Positions 7,437 to 11,745 of a stretch of DNA of 11,745 nucleotides are shown here, one piece after another. A program made the translations under genes and the position numbers. The first letter of the stretch is position 1. Every line of letters starts with the position of its first letter. Under the pieces are notes generated by a model. It saw only the letters and a program-made list of their open reading frames with translations, was not told the origin of the DNA and did not search any database. The DNA is from an uncultured Porphyromonadaceae bacterium (GTDB taxonomy: Bacteria > Bacteroidota > Bacteroidia > Bacteroidales > Muribaculaceae), in NCBI GenBank assembly GCA_947176615.1, contig CAMWRO010000063.1, forward strand, positions 1 through 11,745, read 5' to 3'.

Positions 7437-8107
7437 CAATATTCCCTTTCACCAAATATCGCGGTGCCGATGCGCACCATCGTCGAACCGTGGGAGACCG
7501 CGAGAGGCCAGTCATGGCTCATGCCCATACTGATTTCCCGGAATGACTCCCGGCCGGCCATAGGCCCGGCGGCAAGAGCGTCAAAGGTCTTTTTTATATC
7601 GGCAAAATCCTGCGCGACGCGCTCGTCGTCATCGACATTGGATGCCATTCCCATCACGCCGACAATCTCAATTCCGGGGAGCGAGTCGACAAGGACAGGA
7701 GAAAGAAATCCAAGTAATTCGTCGGGGGTAAAGCCAAACTTCGTCTCCTCCTTGGCAACATGGAGCTGCAACAGGACTTTCACCCGTCGGCCGATACGAC
7801 GAGCCTCGCTGTCGACGAGCCTCAACAGACGCTCGGAGTCAATGCTGTGGATAAGATCGACATGAGGGATGACGGCACGAACCTTGTTGGTCTGCAGATG
7901 CCCGATAAAATGCCACCGTATATCGCCGGGCAACGCTCCGGCCTTGGCGACAAGCTCGTTGACACGGCTTTCGCCAAACACACGCTGCCCTGCATCATAG
8001 GCTTCGCGCAACGCCTCGGCAGGATGGAACTTGGACACAGCCACGAGTTCCACCCCTTGGGGCACTGCCGCCCTGACGCGACAAAGATTTTCAGCAATCG
8101 GGGACAT
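7436..8107 (-). CDS. yggS: YggS/PLPBP-family pyridoxal phosphate homeostasis protein
   Basis: This is a 223-residue, single-domain TIM-barrel protein of the alanine racemase N-terminal type. The family binds pyridoxal 5'-phosphate (PLP) and buffers its level without a known catalytic reaction. K26 in VAVSKFHP is the expected PLP lysine. Other family marks are FGESRVNEL (44-52, where many members have FGENYVQE), WHFIGHLQTNK (65-75), KFGF (123-126), ISMGMSHDW (192-200) and the phosphate-binding VRIGTAIFGERE (211-222). The length is normal for the family. It starts 13 bases after the DUF4494 gene, and its TGA overlaps the ATG of the epimerase gene, so it sits in the middle of a three-gene operon. 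Confidence 0.93.
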   Translation of the reverse strand: MSPIAENLCRVRAAVPQGVELVAVSKFHPAEALREAYDAGQRVFGESRVNELVAKAGALPGDIRWHFIGHLQTNKVRAVIPHVDLIHSIDSERLLRLVDSEARRIGRRVKVLLQLHVAKEETKFGFTPDELLGFLSPVLVDSLPGIEIVGVMGMASNVDDDERVAQDFADIKKTFDALAAGPMAGRESFREISMGMSHDWPLAVSHGSTMVRIGTAIFGEREY

Positions 8108-8120
8108 CGGTCAAATATTA

Positions 8121-8576
8121 TTATTCCTCAGACTTGGGTGTTGTACCGCCGAGTTTCGCATCATAGACATCCATGATGGGGGTCTCGTTTATGGAGACGA
8201 TTTCAAAGTCGGCCATAGTGCCCTTCATTCCTTCCATGAAGTTGTCATAGGCACCCTTGAAATCTCCGGCTGCAACGAGAATCTGTGAGACAGATTTTTT
8301 CTCGGCGGCAGTCTTTTCATCAATTGTGATAAAGGCCACTTTGACAAGATACCAACGGTCGGCTGAGTCATCGCGGAAAATTTCAGAAATCTTGGTGCGC
8401 TTTACAGCCGAAACTGAAAATTCACCCGAAATAAAGGGAGTCTGTTCTTCGGTGATACGGGCCTCGGCCTCGGTAAAAGACAGGGCATCGACCATATAAG
8501 GCTCGGTCACCTTCTTTACCACACCGTTTTCCATCATCTTATCATAACGCACTTTACATTCAAACCAGTTTGCCAT
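8121..8576 (-). CDS. DUF4494 domain-containing protein
   Basis: This small soluble protein of 151 residues has no signal peptide or membrane segment. It opens with MANWFECKVRYDK, which I recognise as typical of the Bacteroidota family DUF4494, and the whole protein corresponds to that domain. It looks alpha/beta, with conserved-looking stretches at SFTEAEARITE (33-43), RWYLVKVAFITIDE (74-87) and the later NFMEGMKGTMADFEI (112-126), and a polar, probably disordered tail. Its function is unknown to me. It is first in an operon with yggS and the NeuC-type epimerase, behind a TAACTTTG -7 element. The ATG at 8576 is followed at once by the conserved NWFEC segment, so the start is firm. Confidence 0.88.
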   Translation of the reverse strand: MANWFECKVRYDKMMENGVVKKVTEPYMVDALSFTEAEARITEEQTPFISGEFSVSAVKRTKISEIFRDDSADRWYLVKVAFITIDEKTAAEKKSVSQILVAAGDFKGAYDNFMEGMKGTMADFEIVSINETPIMDVYDAKLGGTTPKSEE

Positions 8577-8652
8577 TTTCTTCTATACGTTTAAAAGAGT
8601 GTAACAAATTTCACAACCGTCCCGGCATCACAACATCGCCGAAACGGAGTCA

Positions 8653-8660
8653 CAAAGTTA
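8653..8660 (-). promoter_or_regulatory. Probable -7 promoter element for the DUF4494-yggS-neuC operon
   Basis: The minus strand reads TAACTTTG here, an exact match to the Bacteroidota -7 consensus TAnnTTTG. Upstream, at about the right distance, there is only a T-run (TTTTTTC around 8679-8685) rather than a clean TTTG, so the -33 box is weak. Transcription would start near 8646, leaving a leader of about 70 bases before the ATG at 8576. Confidence 0.55.
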
Positions 8661-8722
8661 CGCCAAATTCTCCATTTGAAAAAATTAAAATTGCTTATCA
8701 AGTTTATCAAACTTACCTATAC

Positions 8723-8740
8723 AAAAAGGCGCAGCCTTTT
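8723..8740 (-). terminator. Short hairpin terminator of the dapB-lepB-wbqC operon
   Basis: On the minus strand, AAAAGGC-TGC-GCCTTTTT (8740-8723) forms a 7-bp stem with a 3-base loop running into a T-tract. It lies about 30 bases past the stop of the WbqC-like gene, next to the ATCGCGAT palindrome pair. The stem is short with only three G-C pairs, so strength is uncertain, but position and U-tract support termination. Confidence 0.55.
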
Positions 8741-8759
8741 ATCGCGATAAATCGCGATA
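8740..8759. repeat. Tandem ATCGCGAT palindromes forming an inverted repeat
   Basis: The 8-base palindrome ATCGCGAT occurs at 8741-8748 and again at 8751-8758, exactly 10 bases apart. Together with flanking bases they make a 9-bp inverted repeat (8740-8748 against 8751-8759) with AA in the centre. It lies between the WbqC-like stop codon (8771) and the terminator hairpin. It could be an extra part of the terminator, a protein-binding site or a dispersed repeat. Confidence 0.6.
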
Positions 8760-8770
8760 CAGGGACAAAC

Positions 8771-9424
8771 TTATCGAGAATCATCCGACAATGATGACAA
8801 ACGGTTCATTTCCTTGAGGACGAGGGGGGATTCGGGACCCATGTTGAAAATGAGATCGAGGATTGAGAGGGAGGGGACGAAACCCATCTGCAGGGCGCGT
8901 ACCTGATAATAAGGAACGTCGGGAACCGTGGGGAGGACACGACGGAAGTCATCAATCTCGCCGCAAGCAGTGGAGGCAGGGGAAATGCCGAGGATGTCGC
9001 GGATTATGCTGTCGAGCGCGGCATCAAGGTCGGCTATCGTCTCGCAGCCGTCATCGGGGCGCGGCGAGAAAAACGACAGAAAACGGTCAATGTAAAATTC
9101 AAAGAACGGGGTGCGTCCGTAGGCGCTTTCGAGTGCGACACGGTGGACATCCCACCAGTGTCCGTGGGTCGAGAGCCGGATTTCGTCCCAGCGCGTACCC
9201 GATGTTTTCTCAGGTTTTGCAATGGGGACTGTGAGGGTCAACGGGCCGCGGGTGTCGGCAATCGTGGTGCGATGCACGGCTTTCTGCCGCTTGTCAAATC
9301 TCATCGCATAGTCAACCACAGCGTTGCCATAGCGTGCCATGAGGGCATAGTAGCCGATGTCGCCGCAATATCGCGGCGGCAGCAGCACGGTTCTGTCGGG
9401 GTGGAGGACAAGCGGCGAGGCCAT
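8771..9424 (-). CDS. WbqC-like family protein
   Basis: This soluble protein of 217 residues belongs to the WbqC-like family, named after a gene of an O-antigen cluster and of uncertain biochemical function. The family marks are the N-terminal LLPPRYCGDIGYYALMA (14-30), then RFDKRQKAVHRTTIAD (42-57), GPLTLTVPI (60-68) and HWWDVHRVALESAYGRTPFFEFY (89-111). There is no signal peptide. It starts 3 bases after the lepB stop, so it is probably translated from the lepB transcript. The pairing of a wbqC-like gene with lepB and dapB is, to my knowledge, a recurring Bacteroidales arrangement. It is the last gene of the operon. Confidence 0.85.
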   Translation of the reverse strand: MASPLVLHPDRTVLLPPRYCGDIGYYALMARYGNAVVDYAMRFDKRQKAVHRTTIADTRGPLTLTVPIAKPEKTSGTRWDEIRLSTHGHWWDVHRVALESAYGRTPFFEFYIDRFLSFFSPRPDDGCETIADLDAALDSIIRDILGISPASTACGEIDDFRRVLPTVPDVPYYQVRALQMGFVPSLSILDLIFNMGPESPLVLKEMNRLSSLSDDSR

Positions 9425-9427
9425 AAA

Positions 9428-10924
9428 TCACTCGGCTGTTTCAAACTGTTTCTTGGATGGATTGGCATCGCGTAATACGCGGTTCCACCTAAAGCCGCCG
9501 TTGAAAATCGAGCGGTCTTTGTCAAGCGACACGAGCACCAGTTCGGGACGGCCGACGATGTGGTCTTCGGGCACGAGCCCCCAGTAGCGCGAATCGAGCG
9601 AATTGTCGCGGTTGTCACCCATCATGAAGTAGTAGTCCATCTTGAAGGTGTAGACATCGACCGGCTTGCCGCCGATATAGACGGTGTCGCCGTCAAGATA
9701 GGCATCGGTGTTACCTTCGTAGTTACGGATGAGACGGTTGTACCGCTGCCATGCCGCGGCGTTGAGCCGGAGTTTCGAGCCTTTGGCCGGAATCCAGATT
9801 TCGCCATAATCGGCACGGGTCCAGTTGTCGGCAACTCCGTCGGGGTAAAGGAAATCACCGGTCTGCGCAGGCATTTTCATCACCTTTACAACGGCGGGAT
9901 CAGCCTCAAGAGCCTCGACCATTGCCGCGGTCAGGGGGGCGACATAGACCGGAGGCACGGTGCCGTCGGGGTTGACCTGAAATCCGAGTGCGATGAGACC
10001 GGGCACGTCAGCCTCGGTAATCGACACTTCATGGCGGTCATCCTTGCTGATTCCGAGAGCGTCCCAGCGTTCAGGAGTCATCGCGGTCTTGCCGTCAAGC
10101 TGGAAATAGTGGTTAAACTGCGCGTATTCGGGTTGAGGGAGCGCCTCGCCATTGATATATATGACTCCGTCGACAATTTTCAACCGCTCGCCGGGGAGGC
10201 CGACGGCACGCTTGACATAATTCTCACGACGGTCAACAGGGCGATAGATAATCTCGCCGAATGTCTGCGGATTGGCCCGAAGTCCTTCACGGCCATACAA
10301 CTTGACAAGAGTATAGTAGTCAGGGTTCTGCACCTTGGTTGCCACGGTATCGCCTGCCGGGAAATTGAACACGACAATATCGCCGCGCTCCACATTGCCG
10401 AGACCGGCAAGACGGTGATATTTCCACTGAGGCGTTTCAAGATAACTCTTGGTATTCAGTATGGGGAAAGTGTTCTGAACGAGCGGGAAATGAATCGGGG
10501 TGTTGGGGACGCGGGGACCGTAGGCCATCTTGTTGACCCACAGATAGTCGCCAACGAGCAGTGACTTTTCAAGCGACGAGGACGGAATCTGATAGTTCTG
10601 CCCGACGAAGGTAAAGACGAAGTAAACGAGTATCAACGCGTAGACAATCGCATCGACCCAGCTCATGACACCGCGCACGGCTGCATTTTTGGATTTCTTC
10701 CACCATGTAAAGGGGATGTAGCCGGTGATGTAGATGTCGAAAAGGAGGAACCACCACAAGGCGACCCACCAGTTCCCGAGCCAAGCGACCCAAAGGAAGA
10801 AAATGACCGACACAATCGAGAATCGTATCCAGCGGGTTTTCTTGTTTTCCTTTACACGGCGCGCGAAGTCCTCGGCAAATGTAAGTTTCTTATCGGATGC
10901 GGATATGTTGTTGTTTTCGGTCAT
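9428..10924 (-). CDS. lepB: Signal peptidase I, long Bacteroidota form
   Basis: This inner-membrane serine protease (S26) cuts signal peptides from exported preproteins, including T9SS substrates that first cross by Sec. The 498-residue protein has a cytosolic N-terminus and hydrophobic segments at about 34-50, 51-71 and 92-108. Box B is IPSSSLEKSLLVGDYL with S117 as the likely nucleophile. Box D is NYVKRAVGLPGERL with general base K238. Box E is GDNRDNSLDSRYWG (436-449). The Ser-Lys spacing is 121 residues against 55 in E. coli LepB, and about 170 further residues lie between boxes D and E, so the periplasmic part carries large insertions. All catalytic residues are present. It starts 9 bases after dapB and ends 3 bases before the WbqC-like gene. 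Confidence 0.95.
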   Translation of the reverse strand: MTENNNISASDKKLTFAEDFARRVKENKKTRWIRFSIVSVIFFLWVAWLGNWWVALWWFLLFDIYITGYIPFTWWKKSKNAAVRGVMSWVDAIVYALILVYFVFTFVGQNYQIPSSSLEKSLLVGDYLWVNKMAYGPRVPNTPIHFPLVQNTFPILNTKSYLETPQWKYHRLAGLGNVERGDIVVFNFPAGDTVATKVQNPDYYTLVKLYGREGLRANPQTFGEIIYRPVDRRENYVKRAVGLPGERLKIVDGVIYINGEALPQPEYAQFNHYFQLDGKTAMTPERWDALGISKDDRHEVSITEADVPGLIALGFQVNPDGTVPPVYVAPLTAAMVEALEADPAVVKVMKMPAQTGDFLYPDGVADNWTRADYGEIWIPAKGSKLRLNAAAWQRYNRLIRNYEGNTDAYLDGDTVYIGGKPVDVYTFKMDYYFMMGDNRDNSLDSRYWGLVPEDHIVGRPELVLVSLDKDRSIFNGGFRWNRVLRDANPSKKQFETAE

Positions 10925-10933
10925 AGTTTCAAA

Positions 10934-11668
10934 TTAAATAATATTTAAGTCAGAAAGCATCTGGTCAAGAGAGAGGATACCTTTGCGTGATGCGGCCCAC
11001 TCGGCAGCCATGACGGCACCGAGGGCAAATCCCTCGCGCGACTTGGCACTGTGGCTGATTGTAATGGTGTCGACCGGCGACGTCCACTCGATAGTGTGGA
11101 TTCCGGGCACCTCGCCGCGACGCTCACACTCGACGGGAAGCACGTCGGCAGGCGCAGACGCCGGCGCAGTCTCGGCCCACCGGTCAATGCGCCCAACGTT
11201 GTCAATCAGTCCTTCGGCAAGCGTGATGGCGGTTCCGCTGGGGTGGTCGAGTTTGTGGATGTGGTGCACCTCGTCAAGCTGCGGGCGGTATTGCGGCAGA
11301 TTGTTCATGATGGCGGCGAGACGGCGGTTGAGGGCAAAAAGGATATTGACGCCGATGCTGAAATTGCTCGATACGAGCAGGGTGCCTCCGGCCTCGGTCA
11401 CAGCCTGCTCCACCTCGGCACGGCGCGCCCCCCACCCTGTCGAGCCACACACGACGGGAACACCGGCACGGGCAGCCTCGATAATGTTGGTCGGGGCGGT
11501 GGCGGGAGTCGTGAACTCGATGGCGACATCGGCCGAGGCGAATGCCGGGCCGTGGATGTCGGCGACATTGTCAATATCAATTACGGCCACTATTTCGTGT
11601 CCGCGCTCACGCGCTATTTTTTCAATGGCATGGCCCATTTTGCCATACCCGATCAATGCGATTTTCAT
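10934..11668 (-). CDS. dapB: 4-hydroxy-tetrahydrodipicolinate reductase
   Basis: This cytosolic NAD(P)H-dependent enzyme of the lysine and meso-diaminopimelate pathway reduces the DapA product to tetrahydrodipicolinate. The 244-residue protein has the Rossmann loop GYGKMG (7-12), the EFTTP segment (51-55), CGSTGW (74-79), the SSNFSIGVN stretch (100-108) and the signature HHIHKLDHPSGTA (135-147), which holds the expected catalytic H135 and K139. It is somewhat shorter than E. coli DapB (273 residues), as is common outside Proteobacteria. It is the first gene of the dapB-lepB-wbqC operon. I found no clean Bacteroidota promoter in the 77 bases left before the window edge; the promoter may lie outside. 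Confidence 0.95.
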   Translation of the reverse strand: MKIALIGYGKMGHAIEKIARERGHEIVAVIDIDNVADIHGPAFASADVAIEFTTPATAPTNIIEAARAGVPVVCGSTGWGARRAEVEQAVTEAGGTLLVSSNFSIGVNILFALNRRLAAIMNNLPQYRPQLDEVHHIHKLDHPSGTAITLAEGLIDNVGRIDRWAETAPASAPADVLPVECERRGEVPGIHTIEWTSPVDTITISHSAKSREGFALGAVMAAEWAASRKGILSLDQMLSDLNII

Positions 11669-11745
11669 TTTCTAATCTACTTGTAGACTTTTTAAGAGGT
11701 TGTTTAATAACAAATGTGAACCCAAAGTGGTAGCATCTTTCAGTT

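Noticed and set aside
6984..7865. 293-residue plus-strand ORF spanning the epimerase and yggS genes
   Set aside because: It crosses two well-supported opposite-strand genes and their overlap, and has no family resemblance.
8863..9234. Plus-strand ORF antisense to the WbqC-like gene
   Set aside because: Its translation is arginine- and glycine-rich low complexity, typical of an antisense shadow, and the opposite gene is well supported.
9560..10564. 334-residue plus-strand ORF antisense to lepB
   Set aside because: It is opposite a complete signal peptidase I with all catalytic boxes. Its translation shows no recognisable motif.
11676..11687. TCTAC-TT-GTAGA palindrome just upstream of dapB
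   Set aside because: It has a 5-bp stem with a 2-base gap and no supporting context, so it is not distinguishable from chance. No consensus promoter was found around it.

Overview
The window looks like an ordinary chromosomal segment of a member of the Bacteroidales, most likely a gut Muribaculaceae-type organism. This rests on Bacteroidota promoter elements (TTTG and TAnnTTTG), A-rich leaders without clear Shine-Dalgarno sites, two secreted proteins with type IX secretion (T9SS) type A sorting domains, a very long Bacteroidota-style signal peptidase I, and the gene order dapB-lepB-wbqC. The family assignment is inferred from gene content only.

All eight confident genes are on the minus strand and form three transcription units. 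Read in the direction of transcription, unit 1 (11668 to 8771) is dapB, lepB and a WbqC-like gene, separated by 9 and 3 bases. It makes a lysine/meso-diaminopimelate biosynthesis enzyme, the preprotein signal peptidase and a WbqC-family protein. It ends at a small hairpin terminator with an adjacent tandem ATCGCGAT palindrome (8723-8759).

Unit 2 (8576 to 6270) is a DUF4494 gene, the PLP homeostasis gene yggS, and a hydrolysing UDP-sugar 2-epimerase of the NeuC/LegG family that starts inside the stop codon of yggS (TGATG). A TAACTTTG -7 element lies upstream, and a bulged GC-rich hairpin with a U-tract (6184-6215) lies downstream.

Unit 3 (6092 to 203) has a textbook Bacteroidota promoter at 6132-6162. 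It encodes a secreted M6-family (immune inhibitor A-like) metalloprotease and, 22 bases later, a 998-residue multidomain secreted protein of fibronectin type III and choice-of-anchor J (cleaved-adhesin-like) domains. Both carry a signal peptide and related T9SS type A C-terminal domains, so they probably act together at the cell surface or outside it. The unit ends in a perfect 17-bp hairpin with U-tracts on both strands (131-185), which is probably a bidirectional terminator.

I saw no tRNA, rRNA, CRISPR array, insertion sequence or phage gene. The most notable points are the fibronectin III domains in both secreted proteins that are interrupted by jelly-roll-like modules at different loops, the protease-adhesin pairing, the arginine-rich junction in the protease, the orphan NeuC-type epimerase coupled to yggS, and the tandem palindrome downstream of wbqC. 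I did not find convincing evidence for a wholly new system.
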